Positions 1 through 7,437 of a stretch of 9,506 nt of DNA are shown one piece after another. The notes below the pieces were generated by a model. That model searched no databases. It was not told where the DNA came from and saw nothing but the letters and a program-made list of their open reading frames with translations. The position numbers were made by a program, and so were the translations under genes. Source of the stretch: an uncultured Chitinophagaceae bacterium (lineage in GTDB: Bacteria; Bacteroidota; Bacteroidia; Chitinophagales; Chitinophagaceae); assembly GCA_937897585.1 (NCBI GenBank), contig CALCNY010000354.1, forward strand, positions 1 to 9,506, given 5' to 3'. The number at the start of each line of letters is the position of its first letter. The first letter of the stretch is position 1.

Positions 1-2
1 TC

Positions 3-95
3 TTATTCGAATTAGCTACCCTCAGTTCGAACCAAATTTGGGAAGATTTAAATAATATACAATTTTACAATCTGATATCAAAGCTAATTGGCTGA
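3..95 (+). CDS. Possible 3' end of an unidentified gene entering from the left edge
   Basis: An open frame of 30 codons runs in from the left edge and ends at TGA (93-95). It starts LFELATLSSN and ends ISKLIG. The mix of hydrophobic, acidic and tryptophan residues looks protein-like, but 30 codons can stay open by chance in AT-rich DNA and a second frame here is also open for 17 codons. I do not recognise the family. If real, it points towards the minus-strand acyltransferase whose 3' end is missing, so it could be the tail of a gene on inserted DNA. Treat as tentative. Confidence 0.25.
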   Translation, partial: LFELATLSSNQIWEDLNNIQFYNLISKLIG

Positions 96-139
96 TTATA
101 ACAAAGGTAGAACCAATGCTGAATGAAATCAATTAGCTT
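81..139. repeat. 10-bp inverted repeat beyond the broken acyltransferase gene
   Basis: AAGCTAATTG (81-90) is the exact reverse complement of CAATTAGCTT (130-139), with 39 bases between. A third AATTAGCT lies at 10-17. Nothing else in 96-197 looks like a gene. The repeat could be part of a mobile-element end, given that the neighbouring gene is cut short, but its low complexity makes chance possible. Confidence 0.3.
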
Positions 140-197
140 AGGAGAATTATTATACTTTTAACGAGTAATCTAAATGGGGAGCTTTCAACAGCAACAC

Positions 198-764
198 TTA
201 ACCAACTTGTTCTGTAATATCTGTTTTATTGTATAATTTTTTATAAATGTTGATAGCTTTTTTATGGTCTTTGCTTGCACTGTATTGCATTTGAAATTTT
301 TCAACACGCTTCAATCTCTGTTTGATGTAAAGACTATACTCATTGAAAATAGTATCGTATGATTTTCCTAATGGAAAAATAAAATTGTTTCTTTTTTTTA
401 AGGTAAAGAAACCATCCTGATGCAATGATAAGTTGAGGTAATTCAATGTAAACTCACCAAATTTAAAATGTTGTGAAGCAGTTGTAATGAAAGCTTGAAG
501 GACTTCGTTATTTAATTGTTTCGAAAAGAATATTCCAGCTTGTTGAAAAAAAGCAGGCTGGTATAAATATTTAATTCCGAATTTCTTTTTCCAGATCAAC
601 GGCATCACAGCTTCATAATCATTCAATACAATAGCATCCCAATTTTCTGTGATGTTGTCCAGATAAAAAGATTCAGCATAGATAAGTTTATTGATAGACT
701 TGTTGATACAATCATCCCATTTTGATTTATTGATTTGGTGATATGTGAGGTAGTTAAGTTCCAA
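198..764 (-). CDS. FemAB/GNAT-like acyltransferase, apparently truncated at the C-terminus
   Basis: This 188-residue protein opens with LNYLTYHQINKSKWDDCI and contains WDAIVLNDYEAVMPLIWKKK followed by YLYQPAFFQQAGIF. From memory these resemble a Bacteroidota family of GNAT-fold acyltransferases related to FemAB/peptidoglycan-bridge enzymes, usually about 300 residues long; the substrate is unknown. Only the N-terminal part is present. Translation stops after KTDITEQVG, just past the lysine/arginine-rich helix, so roughly the last 100-130 residues of a GNAT core are missing. None of the three minus frames in 1-197 looks like the continuation. The start is TTG at 762-764, one base beyond the TGA of the upstream peptidase gene; no early ATG is in frame and the N-terminus fits the family, which favours translational coupling. 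It could be a pseudogene cut by an insertion or deletion, or a short form. Confidence 0.6.
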   Translation of the reverse strand: MELNYLTYHQINKSKWDDCINKSINKLIYAESFYLDNITENWDAIVLNDYEAVMPLIWKKKFGIKYLYQPAFFQQAGIFFSKQLNNEVLQAFITTASQHFKFGEFTLNYLNLSLHQDGFFTLKKRNNFIFPLGKSYDTIFNEYSLYIKQRLKRVEKFQMQYSASKDHKKAINIYKKLYNKTDITEQVG

Positions 765-765
765 A

Positions 766-3492
766 TCAAAAACTTATTTGAGGAATAAAAGTATGTAAAG
801 AAATATTTTGAATATCGATACTGAACGTAATGTTTTTAATAAATCTTTTTTCTCCTATGGTTGATTTGTAGTAATCAGTGTAAGGCTTACTATATAAAAT
901 AGGGAAATAAATATTAACTGTATTTTTCAACATTGACAATTGTAAGCCCGCATCATAAAGAAATTTCTGTGTTGTTGAGTTTGAATTCCAAGCTTCAGCA
1001 TAAGTGCCTAAATCAAAGAATAATTTTATCGGCAACTTGAAAGGCAATACAGACAAGGGATTCACATTGTCGGGAATAGTTGTGGTGAAATTCAATGTGC
1101 TTAACCAATCGTCTGTTTTTCCTATTTTATCGCTAAGCAATTCAGTTCTCACTTTGAAGCCACCATCTTTTATCATGATTTGTTTACTACCCATTCCTTC
1201 AAATGCATTTCTTCCAACAAAATAATTATTGTAAGTATAATCTTCATTTCCGTTGGCGCCACTGAGATTCAAATGATAACGATCTGTTTCATATTTACTG
1301 AGATAAGTTTGTGCGCCAGTGTACATGAACTTGCCAGCAAAGAATCGAACATTCATGCCACCTTCTTTTTTGTAATTGAAAAAATAATTACCTGTGAAAC
1401 CAAATTTCACAAACCCTTTGCCTTGTTCAGCAAGAACAACCGCTTTGTAAGGATATAACTTTCTGTTTTGTTCATAAACAAACTGCAACTGGTTGATGTA
1501 ATTCTTCTTGACAGGATAAGAAATTATGTCTAACTGCTGAATGGTATCTCTTTTGAAATTCAATGTAGTTTCATTAATGAAATAAGTTTTCCATTGAATA
1601 TACTTGTTAATGGTGCTTCTGGCATTGGCAGTAGGAAAAACATATTTAATACCTGGCACAAATTTGCTGAAGCGTAAATAATTTTTAGTTCCTGTTGAAT
1701 CTATAAACACATCATTGCTGAAAGCTACTGCTGTAAATGAAAAAGTTAATCGTGCATCACTGTTTCCAGGAAATAAAGTATAAGTTGATTTTCCGATATA
1801 ATTAAATTGCTTTGAAGCAGTAGCATAAAGTGGTGCCACAACAAATTGGAATTTATGAATTGGCAAACTATAATTGTGAATCAATCCACCAATCATGAAC
1901 TTGTCATAATTATTAAAACCTGCCATGGGCATTAGAGAAATATAATTGTGTTTCTCTGTTTCTTTAAGTGAGAAAAAAGTGGTTAAGCGAATATCTTTTT
2001 TTTGTGATAAATATAAATTGTCCTTTGTGTTTAATAATGCAAATTCATCAGACAAATCCTGATTGGTAATTCTTTCAGCAGTGTTTTTAAAATCTTCCGG
2101 ATAAGGATGTTTGAATTTCCATTCTTGAAAATAAGCTTGCATAACGCTGTCGAATAGGGGCTGTGTCAATTGTGTTTCCAGCAATTGCAGCCACATCGCC
2201 GTTTTGTTGTAAGCCACGAAATTATAATTGACAGAAGAGAAGTTTTTTGAAATTGTATTAATGGGCTGATCTTTATGAATGCTACATAATGAAGAAGTTA
2301 TCAAGTCTTCAAAGTTGAAAGGCATTTTATTATTGAGCTTCGTTTCGTTTTGGTACCTCGGATAATATATGCTTTTGTATCTTTTATCATAATAAGAATT
2401 CATGCCTTCATCCATCCATGGAAATTCTCTTTCATTGGTTCCAAGAATTCCATAAAACCAGTTGTGACCAACCTCGTGCTCAATGAGATTGTCTAGTTCT
2501 TTGCTTTCATCTGTTTTGTCTATTAAAGTAATAGTTGGGTATTCCATGCCACCACCGCCTTCATTAGGACTTTCAACCACACTTACTGTTTCATAAGGAT
2601 ATTCGCCAACCCAATTGCTTTTGGTTTGAATAGCTCGCTTAATAAATCGAAGTCCATTTTTCCAGTGATTGTTTTCAGAAGGGTAGTGAAAGGCATTGAC
2701 ATTAATAATTTTGTTGCCAACCATCATGGTGTCTGTTTCGGTAATGAAATGCTTATCAGCAAACCAAGCAAAATCGTGTACGCTATCCTGTGAGTAGGTT
2801 AAAGTTTTCTGATTTTCATGCTGGTTAGAAGCCAATAGTTTTCCGGTAGAAGCCACAATGAAAGAATCTTGAAGTGTAATATTGACGGTATACTTTCCAA
2901 ACTCACTATAGAATTCGCCTTGGTCGAGATAAGGCATTTCGTGCCATCCTTTTTTATCATACACAGCAGGTTTTGGATACCATTGAGTGATGTGAAATGC
3001 ATTGCCAACATATCCACCTCTTGAAAAATTATAAGGAAGCTTTACATGAAAAGGCGTTTCGATTTTTGCAAATGAATTCGGTAATAAAGGGGTAGGTAAA
3101 ATTAATTTAATGATATCCTGATGTATGGGATGGTCTGTAATTGTAGCAGCAATATTGTTTACTTTAAAATTGATTTTATTGATATAGCCTCTCTTGTCAT
3201 CATCACAAAAATAAAAATTAGTATTTCCGTTTTCAATGAGTTGATCACTGAAAGCAGTTCTATCATTTTTATAAGCATTGGGCCAAAGATGTATCCAAAT
3301 AAATTGCAGTGTATCTGGTGAATTGTTTTCATATTGCATAGTTATGAAGCCATTCAACTCTTTTGCGGTATCATTTAAGCTGACATCGATGTTGTAAATG
3401 ACATGTTGTTGCCAATATTTATTTTGCTGAGCATAAGAAAAGAAAGAAGCAATCAAAAAAAAAGATACAATCAGAAAGTTTTTCAACACCAT
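766..3492 (-). CDS. Secreted M1-family zinc metallopeptidase with C-terminal outer-membrane barrel-like domain
   Basis: Numbered from the ATG at 3490-3492 (908 residues). Residues 1-21 form a signal peptide ending SYA before QQN. The N-terminal beta domain leads into a gluzincin core: GGGGMEYP (E317, equivalent of the GAMEN exopeptidase motif), HEVGH (H339, E340, H343) and the third zinc ligand E362 in MDEG, 18 residues after H343. Y428 in AYNKTAMW sits where M1 enzymes carry the catalytic tyrosine. From about residue 490 the chain changes to alternating aromatic/polar beta strands (for example MPMAGFNNYDKFMIGGLI) and ends in phenylalanine, as outer-membrane barrels do. The likely role is peptide hydrolysis at the outer membrane. 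A TTG four codons upstream (3502-3504) is a possible alternative start, but the ATG gives a better signal peptide. It follows the sugar transferase by 46 bases and its TGA abuts the acyltransferase start. Confidence 0.9.
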   Translation of the reverse strand: MVLKNFLIVSFFLIASFFSYAQQNKYWQQHVIYNIDVSLNDTAKELNGFITMQYENNSPDTLQFIWIHLWPNAYKNDRTAFSDQLIENGNTNFYFCDDDKRGYINKINFKVNNIAATITDHPIHQDIIKLILPTPLLPNSFAKIETPFHVKLPYNFSRGGYVGNAFHITQWYPKPAVYDKKGWHEMPYLDQGEFYSEFGKYTVNITLQDSFIVASTGKLLASNQHENQKTLTYSQDSVHDFAWFADKHFITETDTMMVGNKIINVNAFHYPSENNHWKNGLRFIKRAIQTKSNWVGEYPYETVSVVESPNEGGGGMEYPTITLIDKTDESKELDNLIEHEVGHNWFYGILGTNEREFPWMDEGMNSYYDKRYKSIYYPRYQNETKLNNKMPFNFEDLITSSLCSIHKDQPINTISKNFSSVNYNFVAYNKTAMWLQLLETQLTQPLFDSVMQAYFQEWKFKHPYPEDFKNTAERITNQDLSDEFALLNTKDNLYLSQKKDIRLTTFFSLKETEKHNYISLMPMAGFNNYDKFMIGGLIHNYSLPIHKFQFVVAPLYATASKQFNYIGKSTYTLFPGNSDARLTFSFTAVAFSNDVFIDSTGTKNYLRFSKFVPGIKYVFPTANARSTINKYIQWKTYFINETTLNFKRDTIQQLDIISYPVKKNYINQLQFVYEQNRKLYPYKAVVLAEQGKGFVKFGFTGNYFFNYKKEGGMNVRFFAGKFMYTGAQTYLSKYETDRYHLNLSGANGNEDYTYNNYFVGRNAFEGMGSKQIMIKDGGFKVRTELLSDKIGKTDDWLSTLNFTTTIPDNVNPLSVLPFKLPIKLFFDLGTYAEAWNSNSTTQKFLYDAGLQLSMLKNTVNIYFPILYSKPYTDYYKSTIGEKRFIKNITFSIDIQNISLHTFIPQISF

Positions 3493-3538
3493 GAATTTTT
3501 TCAAAAATACGAATATCTATTAATGGAAATTGACAATT

Positions 3539-4939
3539 CTATTTGCCTTTTCCGGAGAAGATAATTTCGAATGTATAAATCATGATTTTCAAATCGAGTG
3601 CCAGCGATACATTTTCAACATACAATAAGTCGTAAGGCATTCTTTTGATCATTTCATCTACAGAAGAAGCATAACCGTATTTTACCATTCCCCAGCTGGT
3701 AAGTCCGGGTTTTACTTTGAAAAGAAATTTATATTCCGGATGATGTTTCACAATTTGGTCGACATAAAATTTTCTTTCTGCTCTTGGGCCAACCAAACTC
3801 ATTTCACCTTTAATGATATTCCAAAATTGTGGAAGCTCATCCAATCGCCATTTTCTCATGGTTTTACCCCAGGAGGTAATGCGATTATCATCTACTGTAC
3901 TAAGTTGTGGCCCGTTTTTCTCAGCATCAGTTACCATAGATCTGAATTTGTACATGAAGAAAGGTTTTCCTTTATAACCAATTCTTTCTTGTATAAAAAA
4001 TATCGGTCCTTTTGAAGAGAAATAAACCCTAATTATAGTGTAGATCATCAACGGAGAAAAAAATAAAATGGCAATAATAGAAAAAACAATATCAATTAAT
4101 CTCTTGAAATTTTGTTGCCAGTGGGGGAGTTGTCCAGCATGAATATCAATCAACGGAATACCCATCACATTATTTGTATGCAAGGCTCCTGAAATAATAT
4201 CAACAGTATCAGGATTGATTTTAATGTTTACATCCTGATCAATGAGTTTGGGAAACAAAGTAGTAATAAGGTTTCTATCATTCTTATCAACAGTGATGAT
4301 AACTTCCTCAATGTTTTCATTTTTGATTATTGAAAGGATATCATCTTTCAGGCTATAATGTGAGACATTTTGATAATCTTGAAACAGCGATTTTTCATCT
4401 GTAGCGATAAACGCTTTTATGCTGTAACCTTGATTTTCATCAGCGGCAAAAAAGTCTTTTAAAAACAAATTGGCTTTATCTGCAGTTCCAATAATCAGTA
4501 CATTAAAAAATACTTTTCCTTTGGCAAGTTGTTTTTTTATAGCTGTGAGATAAAAAATTCTAGATAAAGAAGTACAAACAAAAATCGGAATCAACAGACT
4601 GAAAAATTCCAGATAATAATAATTGTTATTTTCCTGTGGATTTTTTAAAATGAAGAAAAACAATAAAAACAAACAACCGAAAATACTAGTGAAAAAAGTT
4701 TTGATGATTTCGTTTAGCCTTGATTTTTGGTATAGATTATTGTAGGTGCCTGTCAAGAAATGTAAAGTGCTCCAACCTGAAGTGTATAGAAACAAACCCA
4801 GATAAAAGCCAGGAGGCATGCTAAAATCATAATTGTAAATAATGGTACGGAGATAATAAAAACAAGCCCATGTCATCATAGCAATGACCACATCAGTTAA
4901 GATATACCAGCTGATATGAATCCTTGGTTGTTGGTGCAT
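3539..4939 (-). CDS. Polyprenyl-phosphate sugar-1-phosphate transferase (exopolysaccharide initiating enzyme)
   Basis: Numbered from the ATG at 4937-4939 (466 residues), this has the WcaJ/WbaP-type layout: four hydrophobic segments at about 10-30, 45-64, 81-98 and 107-131, a central Rossmann-like region from about 146 (VLIIGTADKAN), and the bacterial sugar transferase domain from about 278. That domain shows the re-entrant membrane helix (278-300), KFRSM (331-335), the catalytic Asp-Glu pair D367-E368 in RLDELPQFWN, and SLVGPRAER (381-389). The family moves a sugar-1-phosphate from a UDP-sugar to undecaprenyl phosphate at the inner membrane, the first committed step in O-antigen or capsule synthesis; the sugar cannot be read from sequence. 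A TTG start three codons upstream (4946-4948) would directly abut the stop codon of the dehydrogenase gene. Either way the two genes are almost certainly co-transcribed, and the dehydrogenase may make or modify its sugar nucleotide. Confidence 0.93.
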   Translation of the reverse strand: MHQQPRIHISWYILTDVVIAMMTWACFYYLRTIIYNYDFSMPPGFYLGLFLYTSGWSTLHFLTGTYNNLYQKSRLNEIIKTFFTSIFGCLFLLFFFILKNPQENNNYYYLEFFSLLIPIFVCTSLSRIFYLTAIKKQLAKGKVFFNVLIIGTADKANLFLKDFFAADENQGYSIKAFIATDEKSLFQDYQNVSHYSLKDDILSIIKNENIEEVIITVDKNDRNLITTLFPKLIDQDVNIKINPDTVDIISGALHTNNVMGIPLIDIHAGQLPHWQQNFKRLIDIVFSIIAILFFSPLMIYTIIRVYFSSKGPIFFIQERIGYKGKPFFMYKFRSMVTDAEKNGPQLSTVDDNRITSWGKTMRKWRLDELPQFWNIIKGEMSLVGPRAERKFYVDQIVKHHPEYKFLFKVKPGLTSWGMVKYGYASSVDEMIKRMPYDLLYVENVSLALDLKIMIYTFEIIFSGKGK

Positions 4940-4948
4940 GAAACCCAA

Positions 4949-5917
4949 TTAGTGTTGTTGGTTATTAATTTTCTCTAGTATTTGGTGAGCAACATCTAAT
5001 GCACTAAATCCGTCTATGATGGTTACAGGTGTTTCGGTATTGTTGATGATAGCGTTCTTAAAAGCTTCCAATTCCATTTTAATGGCGTTCACCGGCTCTA
5101 CGACTGGGTTTGAAATGCCAATCTTTTTAGTGCCATTTGAAGTTTCAATATCAAAGCTGAAATCATTATTGTCATCAATTTGATCCATTCTGATGATTTC
5201 CGTTTTCTTTTCGAGGAAGTCAATTCCGATATAAGCATCTTTTTGAAACAATCTAATCTTTCTCATTTTTTTCATCGAAATACGACTGCTGGTAAGATTA
5301 GCTACACATCCATTATCGAATTCAATTCTTACGTTGGCGATATCTGGTGTTTCGCTCATCACGGCCACACCATTGGCTGCAATGTAACTCACATTTGATT
5401 TTACAAGATGAAGGATGATATCAATATCATGAATCATCAAATCCAAAACCACGCTTACATCAGTTCCTCTTGGATTGAATTCTGCAATGCGATGAACTTC
5501 AATAAACATGGGGTTAATAGATTGACCTTTCAACGCCAGAAAAGCAGGGTTGAATCTTTCCACATGTCCAACTTGAAATTTAAGATTGGATTCTTTGGCA
5601 AGTTTTACCAAAGTCCGAGCTTCATCCATAGTGTTGGTTAAAGGTTTTTCAACGAACACATGTTTCCCTTTGCGAATCGCCATTTCACAGAGCTCAAAGT
5701 GATATACAGTTGGAGCTACAATATCAACGGCATCACATTCATCCATTAACGTTTCAGCACTTTCGTATCTTTTGATTTGATATTGTTCGGCAACCGCCAA
5801 AGCATTATCATCATTTGGGTCGTAGAAGCCAATTACTTCAGCGCCTTCGATTTCTTTCCAGTTGTTTAAATGAAATTTCCCTAAGTGCCCCGTTCCGAAT
5901 ACCGCGATTTTAAGCAT
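4949..5917 (-). CDS. Gfo/Idh/MocA-family NAD(P)-dependent sugar dehydrogenase
   Basis: The 322-residue length is normal for the family. The N-terminal Rossmann fold carries GTGHLG (8-13) for NAD(P), an acidic residue at the end of strand 2 (FYDP, D33) and the hallmark EKP (90-92), whose lysine is the usual catalytic residue. The C-terminal alpha/beta domain includes VGHVERFNPA (116-125) and DLMIHDIDI (159-167), with H163 at the expected catalytic histidine position. The family oxidises a hydroxyl of a sugar or sugar nucleotide. The VGHxERFNPA stretch is, from memory, similar to UDP-GlcNAc 3-dehydrogenases such as GnnA, which feed amino-sugar lipid A synthesis; that is an inference, and no partner aminotransferase is in the window. 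ATG start, 21 bases after the accA stop, and its stop abuts the next gene. A role in envelope glycan synthesis is likely. Confidence 0.88.
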   Translation of the reverse strand: MLKIAVFGTGHLGKFHLNNWKEIEGAEVIGFYDPNDDNALAVAEQYQIKRYESAETLMDECDAVDIVAPTVYHFELCEMAIRKGKHVFVEKPLTNTMDEARTLVKLAKESNLKFQVGHVERFNPAFLALKGQSINPMFIEVHRIAEFNPRGTDVSVVLDLMIHDIDIILHLVKSNVSYIAANGVAVMSETPDIANVRIEFDNGCVANLTSSRISMKKMRKIRLFQKDAYIGIDFLEKKTEIIRMDQIDDNNDFSFDIETSNGTKKIGISNPVVEPVNAIKMELEAFKNAIINNTETPVTIIDGFSALDVAHQILEKINNQQH

Positions 5918-5938
5918 AATATTTTTCTGTTTCAGCGA

Positions 5939-6934
5939 TTATTGAGCTGATGTTTCCGTAATGTTTTTTTCTTCCCAGAAGCCCATTTTACCGAACTTCT
6001 CAATTCTGTTGTTCACTCTTTCTTGAGGATTTATTTTTTCTAATTCATTCAGAACCGGAATCAGATAATTTTTTAAGTTTTCAGCGGCTTGGTCATAATC
6101 CCAATGTGCACCACCTAATGGTTCAGGAACAACCTGATCAACCAAACCGAAGTTAAGCATATCGGTACCGGTTAAACGAAGTTGTTCGGCTGCCACTTCT
6201 TTTTTATCCCAGCTGCGCCATAGAATGCTACTGCAACTTTCAGGAGAGATTACAGTGTACCAAGTGTTTTCCATCATCACTACTTTATCGCCTACGCCAA
6301 TGCCCAATGCACCGCCACTTGCGCCTTCACCAATGATAACACAGATGACAGGTACTTTAAGCGAAATCATCTCATAAATATTACGAGCAATGGCTTCACC
6401 CTGACCTCTTTCTTCGGCTTCTAAGCCCGGGTATGCGCCGGGAGTATCAATCAAAGTAATAACCGGTTTATTGAATTTTTCTGCGAGTTTCATCAAGCGC
6501 AAAGCTTTTCTATACCCTTCAGGGTTGGCCATACCGAAATTTCTGAGCTGACGCGTTTTGGTATTATTTCCTTTTTGCTGACCGATGATCATTACCGTTT
6601 TTCCATCCAATTGAGCAAAACCGCCAACCATGGCTTTGTCGTCTTTTACATTGCGATCGCCATGTAATTCAACAAAATTGGTGCACATTTTTTCGATATA
6701 CTTTAATGTATAAGGTCTATCGGGATGTCGACTCAGCTGCACTCTATGCCATGGCGTGAGGTTATCTGTGATGCTTTTTTTGGTTTCCAGGATTTTATCT
6801 TCAAGTGCTTTTATAGCAGAAGACATATCAGTGTTTGATTTTTCCTGAGTTTGTTTAAGTTGTTCGATTTGGTCGTACAAATCTTTTATAGGTTTTTCGA
6901 AGTCTAGAAACTGTCTGTTTTGAAGTTGCGGCAT
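5939..6934 (-). CDS. accA: Acetyl-CoA carboxylase carboxyltransferase subunit alpha
   Basis: The full-length 331-residue AccA works with AccD to transfer the carboxyl group from carboxybiotin-BCCP to acetyl-CoA, making malonyl-CoA for fatty-acid synthesis in the cytoplasm. The N-terminus is the coiled-coil-like segment typical of AccA (QFLDFEKPIKDLYDQIEQL, with more helix to about residue 55). The crotonase-fold core follows, with LHGDR (90-94), DTPGAYPG (163-170), EERGQGEAIARN (174-185), GEGASGGALGIG (202-213) forming the oxyanion-hole glycine run, and PESCSSILW (231-239). The C-terminus is complete. The ATG start at 6932-6934 is at the usual family position. It is the first of the minus-strand genes and diverges from the tRNA promoter on the other strand. 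No perfect TAnnTTTG promoter is visible upstream, only one-mismatch versions. Confidence 0.97.
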   Translation of the reverse strand: MPQLQNRQFLDFEKPIKDLYDQIEQLKQTQEKSNTDMSSAIKALEDKILETKKSITDNLTPWHRVQLSRHPDRPYTLKYIEKMCTNFVELHGDRNVKDDKAMVGGFAQLDGKTVMIIGQQKGNNTKTRQLRNFGMANPEGYRKALRLMKLAEKFNKPVITLIDTPGAYPGLEAEERGQGEAIARNIYEMISLKVPVICVIIGEGASGGALGIGVGDKVVMMENTWYTVISPESCSSILWRSWDKKEVAAEQLRLTGTDMLNFGLVDQVVPEPLGGAHWDYDQAAENLKNYLIPVLNELEKINPQERVNNRIEKFGKMGFWEEKNITETSAQ

Positions 6935-7012
6935 AATGTGTTTAGTTAATCAAGAGAAATAAATACTCAAAATCGGCTGTAAAAATAACTGATATGATTT
7001 TTCTATAAAAGT

Positions 7013-7045
7013 TTTGTTTTGAAAAAGTAAAAATACCTATATTTG
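7013..7045 (+). promoter_or_regulatory. Bacteroidota-type promoter for the tRNA-Asp/GIY-YIG unit
   Basis: TTTG (7013-7016), a 21-base spacer and TATATTTG (7038-7045) match the Bacteroidota sigma consensus TTTG-N19-21-TAnnTTTG without mismatch. Transcription would begin near 7052, about 40 bases before the broken tRNA-Asp copy. It was presumably the original tRNA promoter. The intact tRNA gene shows no TAnnTTTG of its own, so this promoter probably drives both the GIY-YIG gene and the intact tRNA. Confidence 0.7.
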
Positions 7046-7089
7046 CACTCCTTAAATGATAAATGATTAATTCGTTAGAAGTTTGAGGT

Positions 7090-7131
7090 GTTTGGATCGG
7101 TAGTTCAGTTGGTTAGAATGCCGCCCTGTCA
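7090..7131 (+). repeat. 42-bp direct repeat, copy 1 (5' half of tRNA-Asp plus 4 upstream bases)
   Basis: Identical to 7424-7465, 334 bases downstream. It starts at GTTT, four bases before the mature tRNA 5' end, and finishes at CTGTCA, that is, after nucleotide 37 in the anticodon loop. It looks like the footprint of insertion or tandem duplication at the tRNA. Confidence 0.95.
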
Positions 7132-7157
7132 TCCCGAATGCTCGGGACGGGTTCGAG
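7094..7157 (+). pseudogene. Broken tRNA-Asp copy with replaced anticodon-arm 3' side
   Basis: The first 38 bases equal the intact tRNA-Asp gene through anticodon GTC and nucleotide 37. The next 12 bases of the intact gene (3' anticodon stem and variable loop) are replaced by a 16-base perfect stem-loop (7132-7147). CGGGTTCGAG of the T arm then returns (7148-7157), after which the T-stem 3' strand and the acceptor 3' strand are lost. No cloverleaf can form, because the anticodon stem CCGCC has no partner and the acceptor stem is one-sided. It is therefore not a working tRNA. It sits downstream of the strong promoter and forms the leader of the GIY-YIG gene. Confidence 0.9.
7132..7147 (+). repeat. 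Perfect stem-loop at the junction of the broken tRNA
   Basis: TCCCGA-ATGC-TCGGGA pairs over six base pairs with a four-base loop. It begins exactly where the broken tRNA departs from the intact one. Flanking CCC (7125-7127 region) and GGG (7149-7151) could extend pairing across an internal loop. It may be the end signature or recognition site of the inserted unit. Confidence 0.75.
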
Positions 7158-7182
7158 CCTCAAAAATGAAAATTAGTTCTTA

Positions 7183-7437
7183 ATGTATTTTGTGTATTTG
7201 ATTCAAAGTGATTTTGATAATTCTTTTTATGTAGGATATTCTCAGGATCCTCATAAAAGGTTATTAGCTCACAATAATGGAGAATCAACATATACTAGAC
7301 GAAAGATGCCATGGAAATTGCTTTATACTGAAGAGTATAACTCAAAATCGGAAGCACTAAAAAGAGAAAAATTTTTAAAAGCTCAAAGAAATACTGAGTT
7401 TTATAAAAAATTAATAAAAGAAAGTTTGGATCGGTAG
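7183..7437 (+). CDS. Small GIY-YIG nuclease-domain protein
   Basis: This 84-residue protein is essentially one GIY-YIG domain. YFVYLIQS (2-9) and FYVGYS (15-20) correspond to the two strands of the motif. R26 in HKRL is the likely catalytic arginine, H30 in AHN follows, and E62 in LKREKFLK is the likely metal-binding glutamate. Size and the PWKLLY segment match the YhbQ/UPF0213-like group of stand-alone GIY-YIG proteins, whose cellular role is poorly known. Membership suggests DNA cleavage, but no DNA-binding domain is attached. It lies between a broken and an intact tRNA-Asp copy. Its last codons and TAG stop (7435-7437) are bases 2-10 of the intact tRNA, so tRNA processing would cut its mRNA before the stop. 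The ATG overlaps by one base the TAA of a five-codon frame (7166-7183). Confidence 0.85.
   Translation: MYFVYLIQSDFDNSFYVGYSQDPHKRLLAHNNGESTYTRRKMPWKLLYTEEYNSKSEALKREKFLKAQRNTEFYKKLIKESLDR

Noticed and set aside
26..33. TTCGAACC as the T loop of a tRNA at the left edge
   Set aside because: The flanking bases do not pair as a T stem and no acceptor or anticodon arm can be found.
1004..1458. Plus-strand open frames of 73 and 92 codons opposite the M1 peptidase
   Set aside because: They lie wholly inside a convincing gene on the other strand, overlap each other and encode no recognisable motif.
3740..4015. Plus-strand open frame opposite the sugar transferase
   Set aside because: It is antisense to the conserved catalytic domain and has no family features or promoter; a shadow of codon use.
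5180..5641. Plus-strand open frames opposite the Gfo/Idh/MocA gene
   Set aside because: They mirror the reading of the real gene and lack promoter or protein-family signals.
7037..7046. CTnDOT-like attachment core (GTAnnTTTGC) at CTATATTTGC
   Set aside because: It is one base off and coincides with a perfect TAnnTTTG promoter element; the integrase lies on the other side of the tRNA, so the promoter reading is simpler.
7094..7170. First tRNA-Asp-like sequence as a second working tRNA gene
   Set aside because: The 3' anticodon stem, part of the T stem and the whole 3' acceptor strand are missing, so no cloverleaf can form.
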